DNA from: Sedimenticola sp.
GTDB lineage: Bacteria > Pseudomonadota > Gammaproteobacteria > Chromatiales > Chromatiaceae
Length of the DNA: 64,000 nucleotides
Direction of reading: 5' to 3'
Assembly (NCBI GenBank): GCA_027068915.1
Contig: JAMOLT010000020.1
Coordinates: forward strand, 1-64,000
The notes under the pieces were generated by a model. The model searched no databases. It saw only the letters and a list, made by a program, of their open reading frames with translations, and was not told where the DNA came from. Below, one piece after another: positions 18,536 to 27,440 of this stretch (positions are counted from its first letter, which is position 1; each line of letters begins with the position of its first letter). The position numbers and the translations under genes were made by a program.

Positions 18536-19924
18536 ATGAGAAAACCAACTATTCGCAAACCACTGGGGTTACTCATTGGCAGCATATTTGCCGCTACGGC
18601 TTTCAATGCACAATCCGCAGGTTTTGCCATTATTGAACAAAACGCCAGCGGCATGGGTAATGCATATGCTGGCGCCGCTGCCGTTGCCGAAGATGCATCC
18701 ACCATATTCTTCAACCCCGCAGGCCTGACCAATCTGCAAGGCTCCCAGGTTGTCACCGCAGGGCATATCATCATTCCCAGCGCAGATTTCAGCAACCACG
18801 GCTCTTACGCCAACCCCATGCTTACCGGTGGCGCACCCATGGCCGGCTCACTCCCGGGCAGCAACGACAATGGCGGTGAAACCGCCCTGGTGCCGAACAT
18901 GTACCTTTCCACCCAGTTGAGTGATCAGCTGTTCGCCGGCATCGGCATCAACGCCCCTTTCGGCCTGGCCACGAAGTACGACCATGACTGGGTAGGACGC
19001 TACCACGCCGTGCGTTCCGAAATCAGCACCATCAACATCAACCCAAGCATCGCCTACAAGGTCAATGACCGCATTTCCCTGGGCGGCGGCATCAGCGCAC
19101 AGTACATCAGGGCCACCCTCTCCAATGCGGTTGATTTCGGCACTGTCTGTTTTGGGCTCGAAGGCAAGGGATTGATTCCCGCCGGCACCTGCTCCAGCGC
19201 TGGCGTGCTGCCCCTGCAGGCCGATGGCTACGCCAAGGTCAAAGGATCTGACTGGAGCTTCGGTTTCAACCTTGGCGCCATGATTCATGTCACCGATCAG
19301 ACCCGCATCGGCCTGGCCTATCGCTCCAGCATCTCCCAGAGTCTCGATGGCGACGCCGACTTCCGCACGCCGGCAAACTTCCAGGCGATCCTGAACATGG
19401 GTATCCCCCTGTTCAGCGATACCGGCGCAACAGCCGACGTGGATCTTCCCGAATCCGCCTCCATCAGCCTGTACCATGCCTTCAATAACCAGTGGGCGAT
19501 CCTTGCGGATGTCACCTGGACCAAATGGAGCCGCTTCGAGGAACTGCGCATCGATTATGACAACCCGATGCAGCCTGACTCGGTGCAACCGGAAAACTGG
19601 GACGACAACATGCGCTATTCCATTGGCGCCACCTACCGCCTCAACGAGAAACTGGTCTTTCGCGTAGGCGCTGCTTATGATGAAACCCCCATCAGCAGAA
19701 CGCTGGATCGCACGCCGCGCATCCCCGGAAATGACCGCAAATGGCTCTCTGTAGGCTTGGGGTACAAACTGTCCGACAAGTTGAACATGGATGCCGGCTA
19801 CTCGCATCTGTTCATCGATGATACAGACCTGGACTCGCTGGATCACAGCACCAGCCATCAGTTGATCGGCACCTATGATTCAGACGTAAACATCTTCAGC
19901 GCACAGCTGACCTACAAGTTTTAA
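18536..19924 (+). CDS. Outer membrane transport protein, FadL/OmpP1/TodX family
   Basis: A 462-aa outer-membrane beta-barrel for hydrophobic substrates such as fatty acids. The signal peptide is MRKPTIRKPLGLLIGSIFAA to about residue 29 (AQSA). The mature N-terminus GFAIIEQNASGMGNAYAGAAAVAEDASTIFFNPAGL is the FadL hatch signature. The chain ends in the aromatic barrel terminus FSAQLTYKF. An ATG at 18536 after GGGAGACAAACC is taken as start because it creates the signal peptide. Confidence 0.93.
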   Translation: MRKPTIRKPLGLLIGSIFAATAFNAQSAGFAIIEQNASGMGNAYAGAAAVAEDASTIFFNPAGLTNLQGSQVVTAGHIIIPSADFSNHGSYANPMLTGGAPMAGSLPGSNDNGGETALVPNMYLSTQLSDQLFAGIGINAPFGLATKYDHDWVGRYHAVRSEISTININPSIAYKVNDRISLGGGISAQYIRATLSNAVDFGTVCFGLEGKGLIPAGTCSSAGVLPLQADGYAKVKGSDWSFGFNLGAMIHVTDQTRIGLAYRSSISQSLDGDADFRTPANFQAILNMGIPLFSDTGATADVDLPESASISLYHAFNNQWAILADVTWTKWSRFEELRIDYDNPMQPDSVQPENWDDNMRYSIGATYRLNEKLVFRVGAAYDETPISRTLDRTPRIPGNDRKWLSVGLGYKLSDKLNMDAGYSHLFIDDTDLDSLDHSTSHQLIGTYDSDVNIFSAQLTYKF

Positions 19925-20204
19925 CCCGGATGTTTCACTCAGGAATCCGATGATCGTGCCAAGATTGTCGTTCAGAGGCGGATTTCCGATTGAATCAATA
20001 GCCTACGCTATTGATGATTGAGGAAATACCGTCTCTGGGCGGCAAGATCAGTGCGAGGGCGGACTCAAGCTGTGGCTCGGTTGCACTTTGCTAAAATTCA
20101 AATAATACCCATAGATAACAAGCACTTAACTTTATTTCTCGGTGACTGGGTGAAATATCCGGGTTAACGCCCCTCGTCTCTGGTTCAGGTAGAACCAAGA
20201 CACT
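19925..20204. repeat. Intergenic region with degenerate repeat sequence
   Basis: About 280 bp after the FadL-like gene. It holds AATCAATAGCC/CTATTGATGATT-type imperfect inverted repeats near 19994-20025, and CCGGGTTAACG near 20159. It looks like a decayed repeat element. Short open frames here have no family likeness and were not accepted. Confidence 0.45.
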
Positions 20205-20230
20205 AAAAAGCCGCCATCAGGCGGCTTTTT
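20205..20230. terminator. Bidirectional intrinsic terminator
   Basis: AAAAAGCCGCC (20205-20215), loop ATCA, GGCGGCTTTTT (20220-20230): a perfect 11-bp stem whose A/T ends supply U tracts on both strands. It lies between the FadL-like gene (+) and the dsrE2 cluster (-). Confidence 0.88.
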
Positions 20231-20276
20231 ATTAACCCGGCAACCAATATATGTCATATTCAGTTGCCGGGTAAAT
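20231..20276. repeat. Inverted pair of the GTTGCCGGGTTAAT motif
   Basis: ATTAACCCGGCAAC (20231-20244) and GTTGCCGGGTAAAT (20263-20276) are near-perfect inverted copies with an 18-bp AT-rich spacer. Single copies occur at 7484, 9645, 21626 and 53690. Confidence 0.7.
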
Positions 20277-20307
20277 AGCGTAGAAAGGCTACAGGCTGGC
20301 CTGCATT

Positions 20308-20790
20308 CTACATGTACATGCAAATATCCGCGTCTCCAGCAAATTCGAAGAAGCGAGCAGCACCCGCCAGTTCTATGCCGTCGATGAACTCGGAGGGATT
20401 CATGTCGAACAGCTCTACGGTCATGTTGCAGGCGATAAACCGGACTTCAGCTTCCTGGCTCAGCTCGCGCAACTCTGTGAGGCTGGCTACGCCCTTGGCC
20501 GCCATCTGTTTTTTCATCATGGAAGTCATCATGGCTTCCATACCGGGCAGGGCGGTTACCAGCACGGGCATCCACTTTTCCATACCGCCGGGCATGGGCA
20601 TTCCCGGATTGCCCAGAGGCGTAACGCGCAGGTGATCCAGGTCTTTTTTCAGCAGCTGCAGGCCGTAAAAAGTAAAAAAGATCTCCACTTCATAACCAAG
20701 AGCCGCCGCTGTGGAGCCGAGAATAAACGGTGGATAGCCCCAGTCCAGGGTTCCTTTGGTGGCAATAATCGCCAGTTTTTTCTGTTCCAT
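20308..20790 (-). CDS. dsrE2: DsrE2 sulfurtransferase-like membrane-associated protein
   Basis: A 160-aa DsrE/F-like protein of the DsrE2 group. It begins MEQKKLAIIATKGTLDWGYPPFILG and has the hydrophobic, Met-rich middle (ALPGMEAMMTSMMKKQM) typical of the family. The conserved cysteines are Cys121 (IACNMTVELF) and Cys157 (ICMYM). It acts with Rhd and TusA in cytoplasmic sulfur transfer toward DsrEFH and DsrC in sulfur oxidizers. Last gene of rhd-tusA-dsrE2 and followed by an intrinsic terminator. Confidence 0.92.
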   Translation of the reverse strand: MEQKKLAIIATKGTLDWGYPPFILGSTAAALGYEVEIFFTFYGLQLLKKDLDHLRVTPLGNPGMPMPGGMEKWMPVLVTALPGMEAMMTSMMKKQMAAKGVASLTELRELSQEAEVRFIACNMTVELFDMNPSEFIDGIELAGAARFFEFAGDADICMYM

Positions 20791-20838
20791 TGGTTTTCTC
20801 CCCTGCGTGAAAACGCAGTATCAGAAATCAACAGGCAA

Positions 20839-21069
20839 TCAGGCCTTCTTGATCAGGAAATGGAATTTTCCGCCCTCTTCCTTGGATTCCATCAGCTCAT
20901 TGCCGGTCTGCTTGGAAAAAGCTTCGAAATCTTTTACCGAACCAGGGTCAGTGGCAATAATGTGCAGTACTTTTCCTGAATCCAGCGCTGCCAGCGCTTT
21001 TTTGGCCCGCAGAATGGGAAGGGGACAGTTCAGACCGCTAGCATCGAGTTCATCATCAAAATCAGCCAT
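20839..21069 (-). CDS. tusA: Sulfur carrier protein TusA
   Basis: A 76-aa TusA with the CPxP motif GLNCPLPILRAKKAL, where Cys15 carries the persulfide. It ends in the hydrophobic strand KFHFLIKKA. In reverse-dsr organisms TusA takes sulfane sulfur from the rhodanese and passes it to DsrE. It lies between rhd and dsrE2 in one operon. Confidence 0.96.
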   Translation of the reverse strand: MADFDDELDASGLNCPLPILRAKKALAALDSGKVLHIIATDPGSVKDFEAFSKQTGNELMESKEEGGKFHFLIKKA

Positions 21070-21161
21070 GGAAGTTCTCCAGTGTTTGTGGGTTTAAATA
21101 ACAGTGCTTTCTTATATTCTAACTTTACGAAAAAGGCAAGCACCATAGGTAAATTATGAGC

Positions 21162-21482
21162 TCACAGGGCGGTTATTTCATAGCCGTTTCGCGCCCAGTC
21201 CATAATGCCGCCACGCAGATTGTAGGTGTTATCCACACCCTGCTGCGCAAGAAAGGCGCAGGCATGATAGGAGCGCGCTCCACTGCGGCAGTACAGGACA
21301 ATGTCCTTGTCTTTGGGAAGATCCTGCAATTTCAGGGGGATAAGATGCATGGCCAGATGCTCTGCCGTCGGCAACACACCTTGCTGCACCTCTGCATCAC
21401 TGCGAATGTCCAGTAATACAATATCTTCGCCCGCATCCAGCCGTTTTTTCAGCTCGGATACGTCGATTTCTTTGATTTGCAT
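21162..21482 (-). CDS. rhd: Single-domain rhodanese of the sulfur-transfer cluster
   Basis: A 106-aa single rhodanese domain with the active-site loop CRSGARS (Cys65) and the LLDIRSDAEVQQGVLP segment. The ATG at 21482 is preferred over the in-frame GTG at 21488 because GAGGTGGGA lies just upstream. It probably loads sulfane sulfur onto TusA. First gene of the rhd-tusA-dsrE2 operon, a set reported in Allochromatium vinosum and other sulfur oxidizers. Confidence 0.92.
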   Translation of the reverse strand: MQIKEIDVSELKKRLDAGEDIVLLDIRSDAEVQQGVLPTAEHLAMHLIPLKLQDLPKDKDIVLYCRSGARSYHACAFLAQQGVDNTYNLRGGIMDWARNGYEITAL

Positions 21483-21610
21483 TCCCACCTCGGGTCAGGC
21501 CGATGGCAATTTGAATATGTGTAGTATATTATAATATCCTCATATAAGCAATGAATGGATGGTATAAACACTAATAATAGTGCAGTTTTTATAATGTGAA
21601 ACAACTGCTT

Positions 21611-21786
21611 AGGGAACCTCTGACTATTAACCCGGCAACAATACGCCTCGCATTCAGGGCTTCAGGCCCGCAGCGGAACAAGGCACTGTACACAGGCAAG
21701 GGCTATTTCCTTGTCAAGCACTGCAACGCAGTTATCGGGCATTTCAATTGCAAGATACGAGTTCATGACTTATTCAGAGGTTCCCT
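21611..21786. repeat. MITE-like element with perfect 13-bp terminal inverted repeats
   Basis: AGGGAACCTCTGA (21611-21623) and TCAGAGGTTCCCT (21774-21786) enclose 150 bp with no gene. The element contains TATTAACCCGGCAACAAT near 21625, a copy of the dispersed motif. It fills most of the gap between rhd and cysG, and no transposase is present. The shape is that of a non-autonomous transposable element. Confidence 0.65.
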
Positions 21787-21844
21787 TATGCTAAACTTTC
21801 ACGACCTTCCGATCCATCACCTCAAATAGCCTGGTTTAGACGCA

Positions 21845-23251
21845 ATGGATTTTCTTCCTGTTTTTCTTGATATCAAATCCAGACCTTGCGCCGTTATCGG
21901 TGGTGGCGATGTTGCTGCACGCAAGGCCAAGCTGCTTCAGGCAGCACAGGGGCAGGTTACGGTGATCGCCCCGGCACTTGGCAAAACGCTTAAAACCCAA
22001 ATGGAAAATGGAAAAATCACCCATCTGGCGAAAGAGTATTCTCAGGTTCCGTTGGATGGATATGCACTGATCATTGCCGCTACCGACAATGCCGTTGTCA
22101 ATCAGCAGATTGCCGAAAGCGCCCGGCAGCACAATATTCCGGTAAACGTGGTGGACAACCCGGATGCTGGCAGTTTCATCATGCCCTCCATCATCGACCG
22201 CTCGCCTGTGATTGCCGCCGTCTCCACCGGCGGCGCATCGCCGGTTCTCGCGCGCCTGATCCGTGCACGTCTGGAATCCCTGATCCCCGCAGGCTACGGA
22301 CGCCTGGGGGAGCTCACCGCCCGCTACCGCAAGCGCGTGAAAGAGGCTTTTCAAACCATCGGCGAGAGAAGGCGCTTCTGGGATCACATTCTCCAGGGCA
22401 GCGTGGCGGAAAGAGTTTTTTCCGGCCACATGGAGGAGGCCGAAGCCGTGCTGGAAAAAGAGCTGCGGGAGTTTTCCGCCGACGGCAGCATGGGCGAGGT
22501 ATATCTGGTCGGTGGCGGCCCCGGCGATCCGGATCTTCTGACCTTCCGCGCCCTGCGCCTGATGCAGCAGGCGGATGTGGTGGTCTATGACCGCCTGGTC
22601 GCCCCCGCCGTGCTGGAGATGGTGCGCCAGGACGCCGAGCGCATCTATGTGGGCAAGGAGCGCGACCGCCACGCCATGCACCAGGAAGAAATCAACGCAC
22701 TGCTGGCAAAGCTCGCCAAAGAGGGAAAACGAGTGGTGCGCCTCAAGGGCGGCGATCCCTTCATCTTCGGCCGCGGCGGCGAGGAAATCGATACCCTGGC
22801 AGAACAGGGCGTGCCTTTTCAGGTGATTCCCGGCATTACCGCGGCATCCGGCTGCGCTACCTATTCCGGCATTCCCCTTACCCACAGGGACTACGCCCAA
22901 TCCGTTACCTTCGTTACCGGCCATCTCAAGGATGGCAGCATGAATCTCAACTGGCATCAACTTGCCCAACCCCACCAGACCATCGTGTTCTACATGGGGC
23001 TGATGGGGTTGCCGGTAATCGTGGAAAAACTGATTGCACATGGCGTTCCGGAAAACATGCCCATTGCCCTGGTGCAGCAGGGAACCACCCATATGCAACG
23101 GGTGTTTACCGGCAATCTGAGCAATATCCTGGAACTGGTGGAAAGAGAGCAACCCAGGCCACCGACCCTGATCATGGTGGGAGAAGTAGTGCAGCTGCAT
23201 GAAAAGCTGTCCTGGTACAAGGGAAAGGATACAGACCGGCAGCGCGCCTGA
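21845..23251 (+). CDS. cysG: Siroheme synthase (methyltransferase, dehydrogenase and ferrochelatase)
   Basis: Makes siroheme from uroporphyrinogen III, the cofactor of DsrAB before amidation. The 468-aa protein has an N-terminal Met8/SirC-like domain (AVIGGGDVAARKAKLL, NVVDNPDAGSFIMPSIIDRSP, TGGASPVLAR). The C-terminal uroporphyrinogen methyltransferase has VYLVGGGPGDPDLLTFRALR, VVVYDRLV, RLKGGDPFIFGRGGEE and GITAASGCATYSGIPLTHR. Full length for CysG. Its place beside the sulfur-carrier genes fits a supply role for the Dsr system. Confidence 0.95.
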   Translation: MDFLPVFLDIKSRPCAVIGGGDVAARKAKLLQAAQGQVTVIAPALGKTLKTQMENGKITHLAKEYSQVPLDGYALIIAATDNAVVNQQIAESARQHNIPVNVVDNPDAGSFIMPSIIDRSPVIAAVSTGGASPVLARLIRARLESLIPAGYGRLGELTARYRKRVKEAFQTIGERRRFWDHILQGSVAERVFSGHMEEAEAVLEKELREFSADGSMGEVYLVGGGPGDPDLLTFRALRLMQQADVVVYDRLVAPAVLEMVRQDAERIYVGKERDRHAMHQEEINALLAKLAKEGKRVVRLKGGDPFIFGRGGEEIDTLAEQGVPFQVIPGITAASGCATYSGIPLTHRDYAQSVTFVTGHLKDGSMNLNWHQLAQPHQTIVFYMGLMGLPVIVEKLIAHGVPENMPIALVQQGTTHMQRVFTGNLSNILELVEREQPRPPTLIMVGEVVQLHEKLSWYKGKDTDRQRA

Positions 23252-23346
23252 TTTTGCCATCCACGGCAATGCCGTTTATAGTGCTGTTCGTACAACTTTC
23301 CCCCTTCGGCTGTTCAATGCAATAGCATCAGGAACGCAGACAAACC

Positions 23347-24663
23347 ATGCCTATCCCCGCCAATCATCCACAGCGTTTTCAGCTGGCCAATGAAGTACAT
23401 GCCCGGCCTTATGCATCCATCCATATCCCGGCGCGGGCCAGCCATCTTGCGATCTTGCTGAATGCCAAACAGCGGCAGGAGGACCGCAAAGCGCTGGGCG
23501 CGCTTTGCGAGCGCTATCTCGTCCCGCCCCCACCGCCGGAAGCGGATCATTTCAATGGTGATTTCGGTTCGTTTCAGCTGCGCTGGGAGCTGCATACCGA
23601 ATTCAGCACCTACACCTTTTATACCACGGGTGACTGTACCGATCCGTTTGCCGAAACAGCATTGCGCAGTGTGCCGGACGTCTGGCTGGAAAGTCTGCCA
23701 GGGCAGGTAATTGCTGCCATACATACGGGTATGATCTGCAAAGGCAAGGACAATGAGGAGCGCCAACCCATCGACCTGGATGCTATCAGCCCCCTGTTCG
23801 AAGGCAATACCCTGATCGGATCGGAAGTGGCTGGCGGAGTCGCCAGCGCGCTGACCGACTTCCGCATCCACGCCGATGGCTTCAGCCGGCTCCTGGTGAT
23901 TGACCATGGCATCTTCAGCAGTCGCCAGGCCGGTCGCTTGCTGCAGCGCCTGTTCGAGATCGAGGTCTACCGCATGATGGCGCTGCTGGCCTACCCTATG
24001 GCGCGCAAAATGCTGCCGGAACTGAACGAAAGGGATCAGCGCCTGCTGGACATCACCATGGCCATGTCGAAAAACGGCGACCCGTCGGCATTGCTGGACA
24101 AACTGACCACATTGGCCACGGAAGTCGAGTACAGCCGCTCATCGAGCCACTTTCGCCTGGAAGCGGCCCAGGCCTACATCGAGCTGGTCAACAACCGCAT
24201 CGAGGATCTGCGGGAAGTGCGCATCCAGGGTCTGCAGACCTTTCGTGAATTCATGGATCGGCGTCTGACGCCTGCAATGAACACCTGCAGATCGGTCAAC
24301 AAACGCCAGAACACGCTATCGAAACGGATTTCCCAGACCGGGCAGTTGCTGCGCACCCGCGTGGACATCACCCTTGAGCGGCAGAATCAGTCCCTGCTGG
24401 AGTCCATGGACAGGCGCGCCCGGTTGCAGCTACGCCTGCAGGAAACCGTAGAAGGCCTGTCGGTTGCCGCCATTACCTACTACCTGGTCAGCCTGGTCGG
24501 CTATCTGGCAAAAGCCGCAAAAACTGCCGGCATGTCCATCAAGCCGGAGCTGGTGATCGGCATTTCCATTCCTGTAGTTGCCGGGATTTTGATTCTCGGC
24601 GTCCGCTGGATACGAAAAAAGGTCGAAAAGGCGCAGGCCAAAATCGACGAACCCCCTGCTTGA
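23347..24663 (+). CDS. DUF3422 family membrane-anchored protein
   Basis: A 438-aa protein that starts with the DUF3422 signature HPQRFQLANEVHARPY. The body is soluble and helical with a coiled-coil-like stretch around 250-350. Two C-terminal hydrophobic segments are seen (LSVAAITYYLVSLVGYLA and LVIGISIPVVAGILILGV), followed by a basic tail. The function of the family is not known. It follows cysG on the same strand after 95 bp. Confidence 0.85.
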   Translation: MPIPANHPQRFQLANEVHARPYASIHIPARASHLAILLNAKQRQEDRKALGALCERYLVPPPPPEADHFNGDFGSFQLRWELHTEFSTYTFYTTGDCTDPFAETALRSVPDVWLESLPGQVIAAIHTGMICKGKDNEERQPIDLDAISPLFEGNTLIGSEVAGGVASALTDFRIHADGFSRLLVIDHGIFSSRQAGRLLQRLFEIEVYRMMALLAYPMARKMLPELNERDQRLLDITMAMSKNGDPSALLDKLTTLATEVEYSRSSSHFRLEAAQAYIELVNNRIEDLREVRIQGLQTFREFMDRRLTPAMNTCRSVNKRQNTLSKRISQTGQLLRTRVDITLERQNQSLLESMDRRARLQLRLQETVEGLSVAAITYYLVSLVGYLAKAAKTAGMSIKPELVIGISIPVVAGILILGVRWIRKKVEKAQAKIDEPPA

Positions 24664-24679
24664 GGCGTGCCATACAGAC

Positions 24680-25162
24680 TCATACCGGATCAACCCAACC
24701 TTCAGGGCGCAACTGATCTTCACGCAATCTCGGCGTGAAGTATTCATCCGCATCATCCAGATCCACATTGCTGCCCTGCCCATCGACCAGGGGCAGGTCA
24801 TAGTCCTTCCAGCCGCGAATTCCGGTCTGCAGGGAAGCCACGTTCTTGAAGCCCAGCACCTGCAGGGAGTTGGCGGCCAGTACGCTGCGCTGGCCCGAGC
24901 GGCATACCACCACCACTTCCCGCTCTCTGGCCATGACCAGCTCCGGCTCGGTTTCTTCGTAGTCCCATTCGCAGGCGGATTCCAGGATACCGCGGGGCAC
25001 CAGCAGGGAGCCCTGGATATGCATGGCTTCATATTCATAGGGTTCGCGTACATCCACCAGCAGGATATCCGGGTTGTCCTGCAGCCGTTCTTCAAGATCC
25101 CAGGGCATATGCTCCTTGACGGTACTCAAACAGTCTTTTACCAGTTCCAGAAAACGCTTCAT
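24680..25162 (-). CDS. Rhodanese-like sulfurtransferase
   Basis: A 160-aa protein with one rhodanese domain: ILLVDVREPYEYEAMHIQGS and the active loop CRSGQRS (Cys87). An acidic C-terminal extension of about 35 residues (VDLDDADEYFTPRLRED) is not part of the core. It is convergent with the DUF3422 gene. It is distinct from the Rhd of the tusA cluster. A role in sulfur transfer is plausible; its acceptor is unknown. Confidence 0.88.
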   Translation of the reverse strand: MKRFLELVKDCLSTVKEHMPWDLEERLQDNPDILLVDVREPYEYEAMHIQGSLLVPRGILESACEWDYEETEPELVMAREREVVVVCRSGQRSVLAANSLQVLGFKNVASLQTGIRGWKDYDLPLVDGQGSNVDLDDADEYFTPRLREDQLRPEGWVDPV

Positions 25163-25197
25163 TGGTTTTTTCTCACTCGGTTACATCATTGCTTTTT

Positions 25198-25848
25198 TCA
25201 GTTGAATTCATCTTTCCGGCAAAATTTCTGTTCCACCGCGATCACTGCGGCTTCCACCCGGGAATGCACGTCCAGCTTGCGCAATATGGCTTTTACATGC
25301 AGTTTCACCGTGCCGTCGGAAATCCCCAGATTTCTTGCGATCACCTTGTTGCTTTGCCCCTCGGCCAGCAGGCAAAGAATTTCCTGCTCCCTGGGGGTCA
25401 GCTGATCCATGGCGGATTCGCTCTTCGCCGGTTTGTCCCCACGCACGGCTCTGGCCAGCACCATGGTCAGTTCATTGGCCACCACCGTCTGCCCGGAGAC
25501 AATGTCGTTCAGGGAGCGGATCAGGTCATCCGGCTCCATGTCTTTTAGCAGATACCCCTGGGCGCCGCATTGCAAAGACGCAATCACATCGGTTTCCACC
25601 CGGCTGGTGGTAAGGATGACAACAGGCATCTGCTGCCCCTTGTCACGCAGGATCTGCAATACTTCCAGACCGGACATTTGCGGCATGCGCATATCCAGCA
25701 GCACCACATCCGGCTGCGTCTCCAGCACCAGCGCAATGCCGACCTCGCAGTCGCCGACGGCATCCACCACTTCCAGCCCGCGTCGTTCCAGCAGTTCCCG
25801 CAGGCCGATGCGGAACAAAGCATGGTCATCAATCAGTAGTATTCGCAT
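25198..25848 (-). CDS. LuxR/NarL-type response regulator
   Basis: A receiver domain ([20 protein letters not shown], phospho-acceptor Asp52 in VVLLDMRMP) followed by a LuxR helix-turn-helix (LTPREQEILCLLAEGQSNK...SDGTVKLHVKAILRKL). The start is taken at the ATG 25848, which overlaps the kinase stop as TGATG; an in-frame ATG at 25860 is also open. It forms a co-translated pair with the upstream sensor kinase. Confidence 0.92.
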   Translation of the reverse strand: MRILLIDDHALFRIGLRELLERRGLEVVDAVGDCEVGIALVLETQPDVVLLDMRMPQMSGLEVLQILRDKGQQMPVVILTTSRVETDVIASLQCGAQGYLLKDMEPDDLIRSLNDIVSGQTVVANELTMVLARAVRGDKPAKSESAMDQLTPREQEILCLLAEGQSNKVIARNLGISDGTVKLHVKAILRKLDVHSRVEAAVIAVEQKFCRKDEFN

Positions 25849-27440
25849 CAGCTTACCCATTTCCTGTCGATGTCCCGCAAACGCACTTCGGGCGCATAGA
25901 TCAATTCCACCCGGGTGCCCTCACCCACTTCACTTTCGATTCGCAGCTTCCCCCCCAGGCGCCTCGCTCGCTCTTCCATAATGGAAAGGCCAATATGCTC
26001 CCCAGGGTGGCCTTCTCTGGCCTTGCCTTCGAATCCCACACCATCGTCTTCGACCAGAAAAACATAGGAGCCGGCGCGGCAGGTCAGCAACACCCGCACC
26101 GTATGGGCCTGGGCATGTTTGCGTATGTTGGCCAGGGATTCCTGCACGATGCGCAGTATCTGCATCTCTTCCGTGGAAGAGAGTTTTGGTTGCACGCATT
26201 CCTGCTGGTAGTAGGTCGCTATTCCGGTTTCCGAGGAAAAGCGCTGTACCAGCTTTTCAAGGGCGGCACTCAGATCCCGGCCATCCATGGAGGCGCGAAA
26301 GCTGTTGAGCAGTTCACGAAGCTCTGTATGCGCTTCGTCCACACCGTTGCGAATGCGCTCCAAATCACTGGACACCAGTTGGCAACCCTGCTCCTGTTGC
26401 AGGCTGTCTTCCACCATACGGATCTGAAAGCGCAGGCTGGCCAGGGTTTGTGCCAGGGAGTCGTGCAGCTCATGAGCCAGGGCATTGCGCTCTTCGTAGA
26501 TAGAAAGACGGTGGGCATTTTCATCGGAGCGCTGCTTGGCCACTGCCATGCCAAGATGGCTGCCTACGGTTTCCAGCAGCTCCAGAATATCCTCCCGATC
26601 TGACACGCCGGGTCGCTGCACATAAATATCGTATTGCCCCAGAATGTCTCCATGGTATTCCAGGGGAACAGAGATCAGTTCCACTTCCTGCACTGAATGC
26701 ATTTTTCTTCCCAGCTGTTTGACGCAGTATTGCACCTCATGCCTGCAGCACACATCTCCAGGAGAAAGCACCAGGCCACAGGGACAGATTTCCAAAGGCA
26801 GCAACTCTGCCTCCCGCTGCAGCTGGTCATCCAGGCCAATTGCACCCACCAGACGCATACGTCCACCCAGCTGCACCACTTTTGCGCTAATGGCCAGACC
26901 ATTGACCATTTCCTTGAACACCCGCAGAAAGCGCACCAGCAGTTCATCCAGATCTTCCACCCGGTTGATGGTGGCGGCCACATCGTAAAGGATTTTCAGC
27001 GATGCCGTCTTTTGCGCCAGTCTGGCAGTATGCCGGGCGATGCGGCTGTCCATGTCTTCATACAGATCCATCAGTTCCCGGGTGATGCTGTCGATGTCCT
27101 GCACCATACCGCTGAACACACCAGTATCTCTGCTCGGCAAAGCCGCACCCGGCTCCCCTTGGGAGACTTGCGCCACAGCGGTTTCAAGCGCCACTAGGGG
27201 TGCGAGCAGCTGGCGCTTCATCTGCAGCAGGAATCCCGCCAGGCCAAACAGTACCAGGCCACCGACCGCCACCAGCAGATACATGCCGGTGCTGCCCAGT
27301 CCCTGATTATACAAGCCAAACAGGGCAATCATGCCGCCAGCCACCACCCCGGCACCCAGTACCAGCAAAGGTGGCAGCAAACGGCCAGAGCGCAATATTT
27401 GCCAAATGCCAGGCGCTGTCTCCTCTTGTTCAGGTTTCAC
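25848..27440 (-). CDS. NarX/NarQ-related sensor histidine kinase with a cysteine-cluster GAF region
   Basis: A 530-aa kinase. Two close membrane segments (about 22-44 and 52-72) leave almost no periplasmic loop. HAMP follows, then a GAF-like domain (about 150-305) with Cys219, 221, 231, 232 and 239. The HisKA_3 motif is [16 protein letters not shown] (phospho-His326), and a HATPase domain with [10 protein letters not shown] ends it. NarX-type kinases also carry a central cysteine region, but here the periplasmic nitrate box is missing. It may sense a cytoplasmic redox or ligand signal. Overlaps cca by 11 bp. Confidence 0.88.
   Translation of the reverse strand: MKPEQEETAPGIWQILRSGRLLPPLLVLGAGVVAGGMIALFGLYNQGLGSTGMYLLVAVGGLVLFGLAGFLLQMKRQLLAPLVALETAVAQVSQGEPGAALPSRDTGVFSGMVQDIDSITRELMDLYEDMDSRIARHTARLAQKTASLKILYDVAATINRVEDLDELLVRFLRVFKEMVNGLAISAKVVQLGGRMRLVGAIGLDDQLQREAELLPLEICPCGLVLSPGDVCCRHEVQYCVKQLGRKMHSVQEVELISVPLEYHGDILGQYDIYVQRPGVSDREDILELLETVGSHLGMAVAKQRSDENAHRLSIYEERNALAHELHDSLAQTLASLRFQIRMVEDSLQQEQGCQLVSSDLERIRNGVDEAHTELRELLNSFRASMDGRDLSAALEKLVQRFSSETGIATYYQQECVQPKLSSTEEMQILRIVQESLANIRKHAQAHTVRVLLTCRAGSYVFLVEDDGVGFEGKAREGHPGEHIGLSIMEERARRLGGKLRIESEVGEGTRVELIYAPEVRLRDIDRKWVS

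Noticed and set aside
20132-20323. A 63-codon frame on the minus strand after dsrE2
   Set aside because: It crosses the intrinsic terminator and the inverted repeat and overlaps the end of dsrE2. It has no family likeness.
21611-21786. A complete insertion sequence
   Set aside because: The inverted repeats enclose only about 150 bp with no transposase, so it is listed as a MITE-like repeat.
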